This document shows, piece after piece, positions 1 to 12,751 of a stretch of 64,000 bases of DNA (position 1 is the stretch's first letter; each line of letters starts with the position of its first letter). Below the pieces are notes generated by a model. That model was not told where the DNA came from. It worked only from the letters and a program-made list of their open reading frames with translations, and did no database searches. The translations under genes were made by a program, and so were the position numbers. This DNA comes from Liolophura sinensis (taxonomy: Eukaryota > Mollusca > Polyplacophora > Chitonida > Chitonidae), in contig NC_088307.1 of assembly GCF_032854445.1 (NCBI RefSeq), positions 3,284,001 to 3,348,000 on the forward strand, given 5' to 3'.

Positions 1-952
1 TCAAATAAAAAATACAACCCATGGGTTTAAAAAGGGGTCTTGTAATTGTGCAGTGCAATGGCAGGATTATAAAATGTTAGCCGCACGAATGGCGTGAAGA
101 CGAATGTGCTATGACGTCGTGGATGAAACGAATTTCTTCTAATTCTGGAAATACCCGTAGTACCATTGATGTAACTGAACTGTTTAAGGGGCTTACTCTC
201 AGGGCAAGCTGGCGATGAAAACTGCAGGCCCGCACTCATTTTCACTGGTCATGCCACGACTCAACAATATATTTGAAAAATCTTTTGTAAACATATATAT
301 CAAATATTGTATTGTATCAGAAGCAATACCTGTTCCAATCAACATGCATGCATTTTTATTTTATCTTATATATTACTGCATTGCTGACCAGCATGTGTTA
401 TGCACCTGGGTATTTTTTTTTTACATAGCTCCATAGTTAGCCATTTGTGGAGTGTGTGAAATATCCTACATGACGGACTTATGCCGCTAGCCAACACGTG
501 TTGTATTAATAACAACGGAAAGATCTATATGTAGTGTGCACGGCGGAAAATGTGGCTCTGAAAGTCGAGTAGTAGCCGAAAGTTTTAGCTGCCGATTTGG
601 CCCTCCGATATGTTTTATAATGTTTTGTTTACCTCTATCTTATCAAGTGTTAGCTATACGCCATCACCAGTCTGGAAATTGGCTTTGGTTTCTTGGTTAG
701 ACTTCACCGCATAGCAGACAGCGCAGATGCATTGACCGGATTAATACATCAATAGAGCGCGGACCTCAACGAAATTTGGTCACAGTAGAATATATTACAG
801 TAGAAAATGATACTGAGTTTAACTTCGATGGAAATAAATTTATTCATGACTTTGAAACACTACGGCACAGTAGATGACTGCTTTCATTCAGTTTTACTTT
901 CGCTTGATTGTTACATTTATTTTCCCAGCCAGCAGGTATTAAACAACCTGGG

Positions 953-1217
953 GGGCCTCCGTGGCTCAGTCGGTTAGCGCGCTAGCGCAGCGTAATGACC
1001 CAAGAGCCTCTCACCAATGCGGTCGCTGTGAGTTCAAGTCCAGCTCATGCTGGCTTCCTCTCCGGCCGTAAGTGGGAAGGTCTGCCAGCAACCTGCGGAT
1101 GGTCGTGGGTTTCCCCCGGGCTGTGCCCGGTTTCCACCCACCATAATGCTGGCCGCCGTCGTATAAGTGAAATATTCTTGAGTACGGCGTAAAACACCAA
1201 TCAAAAAAAAAAAAAAA
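953..1217 (+). mobile_element. tRNA-derived SINE, full length, in duplication copy A
   Basis: The head carries a perfect RNA polymerase III A box (TGGCTCAGTCGG, 962-973) and a B-box-like GTTCAAGTCC near 1032. A conserved body and 3' domain (ATATTCTTGAGTACGGCG) precede a pure poly(A) tail. A 15-bp target-site duplication ATTAAACAACCTGGG flanks it at 938-952 and 1218-1232, which shows LINE-type retroposition. Short open frames here are artefacts. Confidence 0.93.
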
Positions 1218-1232
1218 ATTAAACAACCTGGG

Positions 1233-2387
1233 AGTATGGATTATGTTTGTGCTTACTCATAAACAACGTGATTTACTTGCTTCTCGCCGATTTCACATGT
1301 ATTTGTAATAATCTGACATCCTCACACCACTGAATACTGAACCTAATTTCTCTAAATCCTTAGTCGGTCTGCATCTAACGAACATGTTTTTCAATCATGG
1401 CCTGGCCGAATAACTGGAAATGCCACCATTTTGCACCATGCACCTAAACAGTGTGAAAAGACAACAATAACATTTTTTGTGGATAAAACATAATTTTACC
1501 AGTATTTTATGAATGAAGTATTGTGCTTTACAATAATGATGCTCTATGCAGGTTTACATAGCCAAATAGAAGAAAACCTTAGGGAGATGCTAAAACATAC
1601 CGCGGCAGTACACTGTAAAACTGGAACTACTTCGGTAAATCGGTGACAGTTTTCAACATTTCAGAAATGCCCCCATTCCAGACTCCAAAAATCGTCACGT
1701 CAGAAATATGATAATTAGTGCATTACCGAAGTATTTAAGGTATAAAAACGTTTTTTTACGTCCCATTCAAAAATCCTAATTTTTAATTTGACCTACTTTT
1801 CCACATTTCATTGGCCAGTAATTGCCTGATATGCGTGTTTATTCATCTTTTTTTAAGTAAAAATATCTGTGTCTTATCTTCAAGTTATCACACCTTAAAT
1901 TTCAAAGAGATTCTAATCAGTGGTTGTAAAGAAAGAGATGTTTTTAGTTGTACAACATACTCCAATATGGGCGTAAAATCTGATATGCTCTGTATTTTAA
2001 ATTTGAACATATATTGGTACGTTTTGGTAATCCAATGTGTCGGCAAAACAGGTGAGCCAGATAACTCTGCTTTCACCCACTGGCCTTAGCAATAAGTCTG
2101 GCAATAATGCCTACAAGGAATATTATCAATATGCGAGGTATTTAAAATTGAAGAATTTCTGGTGTGGTTTTATAGTCCGGCAAAACACGTGACCTACATT
2201 GTTCATTGTTTGTCACCTGGTATAACATTTGCACACCTACAGTATACTAAACATTTAGATAGCTGGCCGCAACGGAATAGATTCTGGGGTATTTTTTAGA
2301 GCCTAATAATATGAATGGTGTTAATCATGTTGCTGATTCATTATGTGGATCCTAAGCTTACTTGATCTGAATTGTTTTATCCTACAG
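1233..2387. other. Upstream/intronic DNA of TRIM unit 1, no gene seen
   Basis: AT-rich sequence between the SINE and exon 2 of unit 1. I see no conserved coding frame, RNA gene or tandem repeat. By comparison with unit 3 it should be part of the first intron. It is repeated at 20992-22137. Confidence 0.5.
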
Positions 2388-5300
2388 GCCAAGCTAACGG
2401 CAATATCCGGTCACTTGGATAAAGCTTTGGCAGAATTCCAACAGATTCTGTCTGAATTGAAGGGTGTGCAAAAAAAATCCAGGTATGTATTTTTTGTGAA
2501 ACCCATGTTAGCGTACAGAATATTAAGCGGATCTTGAATATGCAAGAATTGCTCATTAAAGCTCAATACCACATTCTAATGCAGGTACATGTATATCATT
2601 GCTGTTTGATGTATACAACAAAGTATCATTACCACAGTGAACAATTCCTTAACAAATTATTGGAGTTTACACCAGGAAGCAAGCTTGATGACGCGAGGAC
2701 AACCAGAATAAATTTTCATAGCGATTTCCAGGAAAACCAAAACTTACATTTGGAGGACATCGAGAAGGCGTACCATGCAGCTCTGGGTGTCTTGAAAACC
2801 TGGCTGAATAACTCAATAGAGGCAGTGAAAAGTCGACACACGGAATGGAGTGTTCAGTGTGCTGCAGCTGTAAAGCATCTTGAGATGGAGGCGGAGGAAG
2901 TGAGAAAGGAGCAGCAGTCCTCTCAAGATTTATTGTCCTCAACCAAGGTGCGAATTTTAACGGTGAGACAGATAGGAAGAAGACTGGTGGTAGGTGAGTC
3001 CGTACAGACGATTAAACTCATTTCTTTGATGATACGTTTGGGAAACATTCATTAAAGCAATGGTACCTTTTAGCGGTAAATTAAAAGATAAACCAAGTTT
3101 AAATCTGATTTTTAGGTGACTGGGTGACAACTCGTAAACATATTACTGAGAATGGCACAGATTTCTCCCCCCCCCCCCCCCAAAAAAAAGAAAGAATCAA
3201 CAATATTAGCAGAATCCTATCAACATTTGTGTGTGATGTGGGGCTAGGATCTGTCTGACCTGTGCGCTGTAAATGAAGTATTCCTGTGCACAGCATAAAC
3301 CAGCAAACCAGTCTTATAACTAACTACTATTTCTAACTACTGTTCCAGTCATAACGTGTATTCAGTTTTAATGTAATGAAATCCGAGCTGTACATTAAGG
3401 TATTCCTGTTGTAACATTCACAAAGCGAGATTCAATTTCATTTTGATTGACAGGGTTCTAAGCAGCTGTTCACAAGGTATGTCAGTCATTTTTGTTTTAG
3501 GATTTCGTCGTGAGTATGTTTTAAAATCGTACTGTGAAAGGAAACATTGCACATAAATCATACGTAATATAATAAGCTATTTATTTTTTATTCCACATTT
3601 CAAGTACGGGTATTACCTTTGTAGACTGGTTTATTTCTGCCTTTCCCTCAGGACTGATACTCAGTTAGAAGAGATCAAAGCTTCAATGAAGACACAGGAA
3701 GAAATAAAACAGACACTACTGGAATCTGTAAACAGTTACCCCGTTGATCCCAGACGTGTGATTGTAAGAGAGGAAGCTGCAGAACATGAGGTTGTGAGAG
3801 GTCTAATCATCACAAGTATGTTGTCTTACACAGCAGGCGATCTTCGCAGAGTTAAAATATATCGTGTAGGCATTATGCATGGTTGTAAAAATGAAAATCA
3901 CTTTTCGCCAATCTAATTATTATTTTCTTGTCGCTTCATACATTATCCGTTTATGGGTCCCTTGATGGTTTAGAAAGTCAGAGCGCTGGTTTGCTGGGAT
4001 TCTCGTGTTCACGAATCACGTGTTCGGATCCAGCTATTGTTGGTTGATATCTGGCTTCAAATCATGAGGTTTGCCAGGTATCTGTGCACGTGCACTGGTG
4101 TTCTCAGTTTTCCTGTAAGTAAAAAATTCGTCTGGGCCGCTTCACGCAGGGAAGTTAAGTACACCTGGTATCCGCTGAGATTACCCCAGACAAGACAACG
4201 TGTGGCTGTTTTGTCGGTGTAGATACAATAGGGTAAAAAGTACATGTACCGTATCTACTTATATTTGATGGATGTCCTTATGTACGTTTCTGTATGAACA
4301 ATTAAAACTTATTACCCCGCTGAGATGAAAATTTCTTGTGCGATAAACTGTTCGGCTCACATACACGTATAAGTGAGGTAAAATACCCGGCGGGAGGGGG
4401 AGGGGGGCTCCGTGGCTAATCTTGACACACTAGTGGCTCAGTTGGTTAGCGTGCTAGTGCAGCGTAATGACCTAGGAGACCCTCACCAATGCGGTCGGTG
4501 TGAGTTCATGCTGGCTTCCTCTCTGGCCATACGTGGGAAGGTCTGCCAAAAGCCAGCGGATGGTCGTCGCTTTCCTTCAACCATAAAGCTGGGCGCCTTC
4601 GGTCAAATATGTAGTGGACGAAACCCGATATCAGTGTTGTCGTTAAGAGGGATTACACTTTCTGAATATACGAATTAACGATAGTACTATTACTTAATCC
4701 ACTTTCTAAACAGTGACATCTATACCTGTCTGAAACCCGATATGCTTTGTATGTTGTCCACGTCTTTATCCTGTACAACACAGTCGTGGAGGTGATGTTC
4801 CTAACTGTCATTTCTATGCTACAGAGCCGAGGCTGATATTCACAGAAACAGGTTATGAACAACTGTTGATTACTTACAATGACTCAGTGGTAGAGTCTGA
4901 CGGTAATTGCAGTTTACAGTTGTGTAGAGCTGTGACAGACAGCTTTTTCCAGACGGGCAGGTACTACTGGGAGGTGCAGGTCACATTTTTCCCGAATATA
5001 TATGGCAATTTCCGTTACTGCCGTGTAGGTGTTGTACATCGGAACTGTGGTGTTAGGACGGATACAGACCCTGGTGATAACATCTGGTGCATTAGGATGG
5101 AGTACCATGATGATATTGTCAGATGCTATAGTCACTGTGGTGGTGAGATCCGAACTTGCTATGAACGGTGGAAACCTGCCCTACGATCTCTTCATCTCGG
5201 TGTGTATCTGGACTGTGACAACCGGTCAATGACAATCCTGGACCCTGATAACAACCAACAAATCTTCACCGTGTGGGATCTAAACCTGTGCCAACCACTC

Positions 5301-5429
5301 GTACCATGTGTTACATTTGACCAGGTAAAATTTGCGTCGGCTCGCCTGTTATCAGGTGACTCTGTGGCTCTACCCTTAGTTCTCCGTAATATGTTAAAGG
5401 CACCGAACCATTCTCCTTCCAGTTTGTAA
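2388..5429 (+). CDS. TRIM-like unit 1 (RING exon outside window): coiled coil and PRY/SPRY exons
   Basis: Partial gene. Five exons match unit 3: 2388-2482, 2732-2962 (77 codons, coiled coil), 3454-3476 (the 23-nt micro-exon typical of TRIM genes), 3652-3815 and 4825-5429 (PRY/SPRY). All have AG acceptors and GT donors in the same phases as unit 3. The SPRY exon is fully open and shows GRYYWEVQV and LGVYLDCDNRS, the expected core strands. Exon 2 is 95 nt, not 96: a run of eight A gives a one-base deficit relative to unit 3, so the coiled coil is out of frame with the following exons unless the run is a sequencing error. From exon 3 to the stop the frame is open for 340 codons. TRIM proteins are E3 ubiquitin ligases, often in innate immunity; whether this one is functional cannot be judged without its RING exon. 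Confidence 0.75.
3955..4240 (+). mobile_element. Second tRNA-like SINE family, intron 5 of unit 1
   Basis: A ~285-bp element starting GGGTCCCTTGATGG, with a degraded B box (copy 23707-23995 has a perfect GTTCGAATCC). Copies sit in the same intron of units 1, 2 and 3, so insertion predates the unit duplications. Confidence 0.6.
4413..4600 (+). mobile_element. Degenerate first-family SINE
   Basis: It matches the SINE head (CTAGTGGCTCAGTTGGTTAGCG) and body with internal deletions and no 3' tail. It replaces about 240 bp that units 2 and 3 keep, and the unit 1 sequence resumes at 4601 with CGGTCAAATATGTAG. Confidence 0.75.
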
Positions 5430-5741
5430 ATATAAATTGAAATATTTTTAAATTCCCAGATTTAGAGCACTAATGTAAGTGGCTGCCTATTGAGGCCAGT
5501 ACTTCACAAGTGCCTTGAGCAAGTAGATTTCGCTACACGTGATCTATAAATCTCCCGGTGTAGAATTGTCCCTATGAATTTACAAAACGTGACAAAGATA
5601 GACCTACTATCAACGGCCTCATTTTTTTCAAAATTTGTCCGAACTTTGAACACACATATTACCATCGAAACAACACAACGCGTTTTGAATTATTTGGTTG
5701 TTTTATTGTTTGGGAGATTTGGTTTTATGAGTTGGAAACAC

Positions 5742-7060
5742 AGGTGTTCAGAGCAAAGAAGTAAAATGAACATTCAGACGACAATCTATGTTCCATGATG
5801 ACGTGTCGTGTGTGGTAAGGAGGAACTATGGAAATGTTCAGGTGGTCAATGAAGGTGATCAGAACTGAGAAATAAAATGAACATTCTCACGACAATCTGT
5901 GTTCCATAATGATGTGCCGTGTATGGCAAGGAGAGTCTTTGGAGGTCTTCCGAACTGATAAGTGAAATGAACATTCTCATGACATTCTGCGTTCCATGAT
6001 GACGTTTTGTGTGAGGTAAGGAGGATCTATGGATGTGTCCAGAACTGACACGTGAAATGGACCTTTTTTTGACAGTCTGTGTTCCATAATAACGTGTCGT
6101 GTATGATAAGGAGGGTCTGTGTAGAAGTTCTGAACTGACAAGTGAAATGAACATTCTGACGACAATCTGTGTTCCATGATGACGTGTCGTGTGTGGTAAG
6201 GAGGAACTATGGAGGTATTCAGGACTGACAAGTGAAAAGAACATTCTGACGACAATCTGTGTCCTATGATAACGGGTTGTGTGTGGTAAGGAGGATCTAT
6301 AGAAGTGTTCAGGATGGACAAGTGAAATGAACATTCTGACGACAGTCTGTGTCCTATGATAACGGGTTGTGTGTGGTAAGGAGGGTCTATAGAAGTGTTC
6401 AGGACTGACAAGTGAAAAGAACATTCTGACGACAATCTGTTTTCTGTGACGACGTTTTGTGTGAGGTAAAGAGGATCTATGGAGGTGTTCAGGACTGACA
6501 AGTAAAATGGACAGTTTGATAACAATCTGTGTTCCATGATGAAGTGCCTTGTATTGTAAGGAGGGTCTATGGAAGTGTTCAGGACTAACTAGTGAAATGA
6601 ACATTCTGACGACAGTCTGTGTTCCACGATAACGTGTCTTGTGTGGTAAGGAGGGTCTGTGGGTGTGCTCAGAACTAACAAATGAAATGGACATTTGGAC
6701 GACAATCAGTGCTTAATGATGGCGTGTTGTGTAAGGTAAGGAAGGTCTTTAGAGATGTTCAGAACTGACAAGAGAAATGAACATACTGACGACCATCTGT
6801 GTTCCATGATGAGGTGTTGTGTCATCTGGGCAGGTGTTCAAAACGCGACAACAATCTCTGTTCCATGATGACGTGTCGTGTGTGGTGAGGAGAGTCTTTG
6901 GAGGTTTTCAGGACTGACAAGTAAAATCAACATTCTGCCGACAATCTATGTTTCATGAAGTGCCTTGTATGGTAAGGATGATCTTTATAGGTGTTCAGAA
7001 CTGACAAGTACACTGAACATTATGACGACAATCTATGTTCCATGATGACGTGTTGTGTAT
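5742..7060. repeat. ~90-bp minisatellite downstream of TRIM unit 1
   Basis: About 14 imperfect units around the core GAACATTCTGACGACA, GTGTTCCATGATGACGTG and GGTAAGGAGGGTCTATGG. The period is a multiple of three, so long open frames run through it on the minus strand; they show no feature other than the repeat and I do not call them genes. Related short arrays follow units 2 and 3. Confidence 0.9.
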
Positions 7061-7261
7061 AGCAGAAAGAATCTTTTACCATTTCATATTTAAGACATGT
7101 AGATACACGTTAAGACAGGTTTAGATTGTTGTAAATTAGGAGTTAAAATAGTCACAGGATGAATGATTTTCATTTGCTTCAAACTGAAATTGGAATCGAA
7201 GCTTTATATATTCCATTATTCTATTTCTACTTTGCTTTTAATGTAGCTTAAAGTTTATAAT

Positions 7262-7720
7262 CAATTATTACACGTATGCAATGATGATTATACCTTATTT
7301 CATGTCTGATAGTGAGTATACCATATACCTTATGTAATAATGATTATGCCTTATGTAATGACAATTATGCCGTAAGTAATAATGATTATGGCTGATGTAA
7401 TAATGATTTTGCGTTATGCAATGATGATTATGTCTGATGCAATAATGATTATATCTGATGTAGTAATGATAATTCCTGATGTAATCATAATTATGCCTTA
7501 TGTAATCATAATTATGCCTTATGTAGTAATGGTTATGCTTTAGGTAATACTGATTATACCTTATGTAATAAAGATTATACCTTATGTAGTAATGGTTATG
7601 CCGTATGTGGTAATGATTATACCTTATGTAATAATGATTATGCCTCATGTAATAATGATTTCAACTCACGTCACAATGATTATACCGTACGTAATGATGA
7701 CTATACATATATATTAATGA
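7262..7720. repeat. 21-bp AT-rich minisatellite
   Basis: About 20 copies of a unit close to ATGATTATGCCTTATGTAAT. A shorter array of the same unit lies after unit 2 at 26440-26745, in the same relative position behind the 90-bp minisatellite. Confidence 0.9.
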
Positions 7721-7740
7721 TTATGAAGTGCTTTCAATGT

Positions 7741-8350
7741 TTCTCTTGTAGACTTACTTGCTCTTGTGTTCACGTCTTGTGATCTTTGGTAGTAATAAGT
7801 TTCTATAAGTGACTGGGTGCAGCCTGGACTCGTCTGCCATCATAAAACTTAATGGACACGATGAGTATGCTGTGAAGATGTAGGCCGGTCAATTCTGATT
7901 AGACACTATATGATGTTTTGAAGAAATGGGCATGTTAATTCTGAACATCGTTACAGTTCATCTTTCTTATAGTTTTCATCGCATCTTAAGTTTAAATATG
8001 AACGCATCTTGAAGATGTGCACCTTTTCAATCTGAAAAAAGTACAAAAATTTGGGCAAAAACACCCGAACTGATCTTCTTTGTTCAGTTTGAATCAAATG
8101 TTCAGTCAGCTGTTACCATTTAAAATGAAGTGCCAATCGACGAGCTTCCGGTTTTCTCATAATCTTTTTCAATTAATTGCCCTTTCCAACGACCAGGTTG
8201 TCACCGGAGTGTGGACGCGAGTGATTCTAATGTAAAGACAAAACAGGAAAGATTTCGATGAAGTTTAACAAGAATATGAGATCATATTATTTTGGAAATG
8301 GTGGGTACTTTTCCATTCAACTTGACTTCAATCCTGTCCAATTACTACGG
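7741..8350. other. No gene seen
   Basis: Unique-looking AT-rich DNA between two minisatellites. I see no open frame with recognisable motifs and no mobile-element ends. Confidence 0.4.
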
Positions 8351-8359
8351 ATTACATTT

Positions 8360-9150
8360 TCACAAATTTGTGACAAAATGAATGTGACATTTCTCACCGT
8401 TGTTCAGTAGTCGCAACGACAGTACAAAATGTTTGTTACATTTTGATCCGTTGTTCAATTGTCGCAAAAACAGTACAAAAAGCAACATATTTTTACTGAT
8501 GTCCAATACTCGCAACAACAGTACGAAATGTTTTTGACATTTCTCACTAATGTCCAGTAATGATAGCAACAGTACGAACTGTTTGTGACATTTTTCACCG
8601 TTGTCTAATAGTCGCAACTACAGTACATTATCTTTGTGATATTTCACCCCCATGTCAGTTGTCACAACAACAGTACATAATTTTTGTGATATTTCTCACC
8701 GATGTCCAGTTATGACAACTACACTACAAAATGTTTGTGACATTTTCCAACGATGTTAAATTATGATCACTACACTACAAAATGTTTGTGACATTTTCCA
8801 ACGATGTCAAATTATGGTGACTACACTACAAAATGTTTGTGACATTTTCCAACGATGTCAAATTATGGTCACTACACTACAAAATGTTTGTGACATTTTC
8901 CACCGATGTTAAATTATGGTGACTACACTACAAAATGTTTGTGACATTTTCCACCGATGTCAAATTATGGTCACTACACTACAAAATGTTTGTGACATTT
9001 TCCACCGATGTCAAATTATGGTCACTACACTACAAAATGTTTGTGACATTTTCCACCGATGTTAAATTATGGTGACTACACTACAAAATGTTTGTGACAT
9101 TTTCCACCAATGTTAAATTATGGTCGCTACACTACAAAATGTTTGTGACA
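8360..9150. repeat. 51-bp minisatellite
   Basis: The right-hand part (8700-9150) is nine nearly identical 51-bp units with cores CTACACTACAAAATGTTTG and GACATTTTCCACCGATG. The left part (8360-8700) is an older, more diverged version of the same unit. Confidence 0.9.
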
Positions 9151-12100
9151 AGTTTTCATCGATCATCAGTAGTGGTAACTATCTTAAAACGGTATTAAAG
9201 GTAACTTTCTGACCTGAAAGATGTTAGCATTTGTTCGTTATTTCGTGATCATGAGCTATAAACTCTCGGGAGAATACTTAAGCTGGGAAGCGGTAAAATT
9301 ACATGTGAAGATATAGCGGTACGTGAAGGTGTCATACCCCCTGCTGTTACAATATATTTTACCCCAACCAGTGCTATATGTCTTAATTATATTACTAGGG
9401 AATTTGCAGTCGGAATGAAGAGAATTTTTTGCGATGCATGTAATAAGGCTCATCTGTGAGTTCCTCCTGCACACTGATATCAACTTTTAAATTTGGCTTA
9501 GTATTTACCTGTAAATGGCCTATCTCCTTGGAAAACCCTTCGAATGATTGATTCCTCATGTTTTTTCGATTGTTGGCAGCTCGTCTTAAAGCCAAAGAAA
9601 AAATTGACCTGATTTGACGAGCTGTGAAACAAGCCACATTGGCTTTGTTTTCACTGGATACCCCTTGTGCGTGACGACAGGGGTCAGTACTTGACCACGG
9701 AATGGGCTACTGGACTGGAGCAAGGCTTTGTTCACCAGAATGTTATTTATATACCACTGAGATTCTAAAACCAGTTGTTATGTCTGAAGCCGTAACAAAA
9801 ATCTATAGTTTATTGGATAAATGACGCAAGAGTTAATTTGGAATTTTACGCAAAGGGCTCATGGGTTTTATTTCTGAATGTACGCATGCATGCAACTGTA
9901 CATAGAAAACAACTGGAGTAGCATGCACACAAAACCATATATTTTTATATAGTATATATGCATAATATGACAATCGGGTTACCATGTAAGTGGCGGAAAT
10001 GAACACATGCTAGTTTTCATACATGGTATCCTCTGTATTTATGTATACACCAGGAAAAAACGATTTTCATTAAAAACAACTAGAGACATTGCCCGAACAA
10101 GGGTACAACAGTCCTTGCCTATTTACATGGTAGATAGCAGCAGGGAAATGTCAACCTAGATCCGCGGAAATGAACAAATCTTAGTTACCATGGAAATGGC
10201 GGTATGTGCAACAGAGCACATGATGTATGAGGGAAATCTCGTGATTGCCAGAACAAAAAATCTTTTAATTACCTGAAATTCTTCTGACAATTACGGGAAA
10301 ATTATGTCATATTTACGAAAAAAATGTTCATGCATTTACCAGAAAATATTCTCGCAATTGCGTTTTTGGTCACACGCAATGGTTACCTGACACACCGTGT
10401 ACACCACGCTCCTTAAAGCGCATGCGTCGGTCTCTATACTCACTTTGCATGGGCACAGTCCACAATTAATTTTCCATTTACTCACATGTTAACGTTTGGC
10501 CTAATAGCACTGCCTCTAAATCTGCTAACCCCGGTAAAATTTTTCATTGAATTGCTAATATGGGTCAAGCTGCCCTCTAAGGCCGTGAGGGCTTTCCACA
10601 ACTTCTGCCTTGTGTTCACCCCCTACGATTCCCTAAAAACACACAAATTTATAACTAGAATGAAACTTTGAAGCCTCTGCTACCAAATGATACCACCTTA
10701 ATAACAAGCAGAAAAAAACGACCAAAAGCAACCTAAAAGGAGTGCAAACAATATATCCAAAATAGCAGGGGATTATATTATCCCTCCCGAGCAGGAAGCA
10801 TTAATCTGCAATGTAGAGACACGGATGCGGAGATGGCCAATGGTTTACCTCCCATGATTCGGTCATATGCCTTTCTTGACCAGAATACTTTTGATTTTGA
10901 TCGCCCCAGCCTCTTTGGCAGGGATACATTTGCGTGTAGAGGTAAGCTGCCATGTAAAATGTTAATCTGTTTGAAGCCATTATCACAGTTCAGGTAGATG
11001 TTTTTATTTGTCATGAATTAATCTTTACGCTACTTGCTCTGGTCGTCCTTACATCAGCACAAGGTAGGCTGACGACTGGGGCGTGTCCTTGTACAAACTC
11101 CTACCTGAGACTGTACGTGAACATCTGACACAGTGTGTGTATATGTACCACAATCACTGCTCAAAGGAGACGGCTGATTTTGTTTTGTATTGGTTAATCA
11201 TGACGCTGTTAATGGCTAAATTACGGTAAAGATGTGTGTGGTCTCATACTTAACCGTGAGAAGGTTGTGCTGAAGGATGATTACGTGCTGTGACCTCACT
11301 CTTGTAATCTCTGTGTTTTCGGCAGTCTGTCATCCCATTGATAATACAAAAGACGTACAGCATAGAGAGTAAAACCTCGCCGACAGTGTGATAGCTGGAA
11401 AATGGTCACACGTCACCGCTGAAATACGGCTCTCGCCAGTTTAGGTCAAGTAGGATTTTATTTAACTCTTTATGTTCAAGCAAAATAAAATGAAAAAAAA
11501 TTTGTGCTCACATTTAAATTTAAGTTGGGAAAATAATACAAGACTTTAAGATTAAGGTTAACTTCAGCTGAAGACAGCTTCGTGATCCTCGGGGCAGTTC
11601 TATACTTCATGGGCGTATGGGGAGACCTTTGGGGGGCTCATCCGAAAATTACGCTTATTTTACCCATAGCATACTGTCAGCATATTCGTAGGTCACGGCT
11701 GGCTGGCTGGAGAACGATCAGCTGAATGACGCTGGCATACTTTTACAAAGGTTGAATTGTCTGTGTTTTATATAATGTACGAACAGTCGCATTGTATGCT
11801 GAGCTCTCAGAAGACTTCTTTCGTGAGCTGCACAGACGTCTGTGACAATGGTCTAAGCCTTATACCCTGTATACTTAAACGCTTTAGGCTCGACTGTTCT
11901 TAACACACAGTTAAATGGTGAGCAGCTGAATGGATTGCTCGTAGTGACACACTGGACTACATTCTATAGATCCTATAGAATTCACTTTAAAACTTGCAGC
12001 CTGTATTCAAAGATAACTGTAGGACCACTGAATCATTATACCAAATTACGTTTCGTCAGTGACTCGTCTTGTAAAACCACGTAAAACTTCCTTGACAGCC

Positions 12101-12200
12101 TTTGTTGTATATGGTTTGGTTTAAGCTAGCAGATTATTAGTATACAGTTTAGTGCAGGACAAGGATCAAGCGTGATGAAGATTTCTTTTAATAATTTCTA
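9151..12200. other. Long stretch without a recognisable gene
   Basis: Several open frames of 60-80 codons occur on both strands but none has a recognisable domain or splice structure. Sequence at about 11340-11410 resembles 41310-41385, in front of and behind the TRIM array respectively, so part of this DNA belongs to the duplicated units. Confidence 0.4.
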
Positions 12201-12204
12201 CAAA

Positions 12205-12478
12205 TAGTTTAATTCATCCAAGAACAAGTATAGGTCGGCTAAAAAGGGGAGTACAATTTATACCCATCGGAGTACCTGTACAGTGTCGATATATGGCTTT
12301 ATTCATCCAAGAACAAGTACAGATCAGCCAAAAGGGGAGTACAATTTGTACCCATCGGAGTACCTGTACACCGTTGATATATGGTTTTATTCCTCCAAGA
12401 ACAAGTATAGGTCAGCCCAAAGGAGAGTACAACTTTACCCATCGGAGTACCTGTACACTTTTGATATAGAGTTTCCCC
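12205..12478 (-). mobile_element. Triplicated fragment of a Penelope-type reverse transcriptase
   Basis: Three tandem ~91-bp units. Read on the minus strand each encodes a scrap of reverse transcriptase with GTPMG; the middle unit also shows NCTPLLADLYLFLDE. The GxPMG...PLLADLFL arrangement is typical of Penelope-like elements (family knowledge). The left-hand unit (12208-12296) reads GTPMGINCTPLF and is then shifted by one extra base in its T run, while the unit next to 12480 is also shifted after GTPMG. No endonuclease or remaining polymerase region is visible, so this is a fossil that became a tandem repeat. Confidence 0.6.
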
Positions 12479-12751
12479 AAATTTAAAATGGATGTTATTA
12501 ATGAGAAAATCAAGCAGGTTTATGAACAATGAGGCATGCCATGTATAGTAACCCTTTTATGTAGTGAAATTTACTAATTTTTTGTAATGTACCTTTGACC
12601 GGTTTATTTAACTCAGAAATAATTAGTGATTACATTATGTCAAAAAATCTCTGTGAAGTATAGTAGTATAGAGAGTAGAGAAATCCCCAAGTTGTTATGT
12701 CTTGATACAGTACGTGTGGTTGAGCGTCTAGTTCTTGAACTGCACAGCAGT

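Larger units (their letters stand above)
1..3560. repeat. Segmental duplication, copy A (5' high-identity part)
   Basis: This stretch is repeated almost base for base at 19759-23310 with an offset near 19758. It contains a SINE with its target-site duplication and exons 2-4 of TRIM unit 1. By eye only scattered single-base changes and short indels distinguish the copies up to about 3350. Beyond about 3560 the copies diverge clearly, though the exons still align. The left end lies outside the window, so the true length of the duplicated block is unknown. Confidence 0.93.

Noticed and set aside
962-1041. Possible functional tRNA gene
   Set aside because: A and B boxes are present, but no cloverleaf follows, and the sequence continues into a SINE body with poly(A) and target duplication.
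995-1226. Short open frames on both strands, recurring at 20754-20985, 31744-31941 and 32565-32831
   Set aside because: They are translations of the SINE body and recur wherever the SINE does.
5846-6694. 282-codon minus-strand open frame
   Set aside because: It lies wholly in the 90-bp minisatellite. Two minus-strand frames stay open because the period is a multiple of three, and no start, splice or domain evidence exists.
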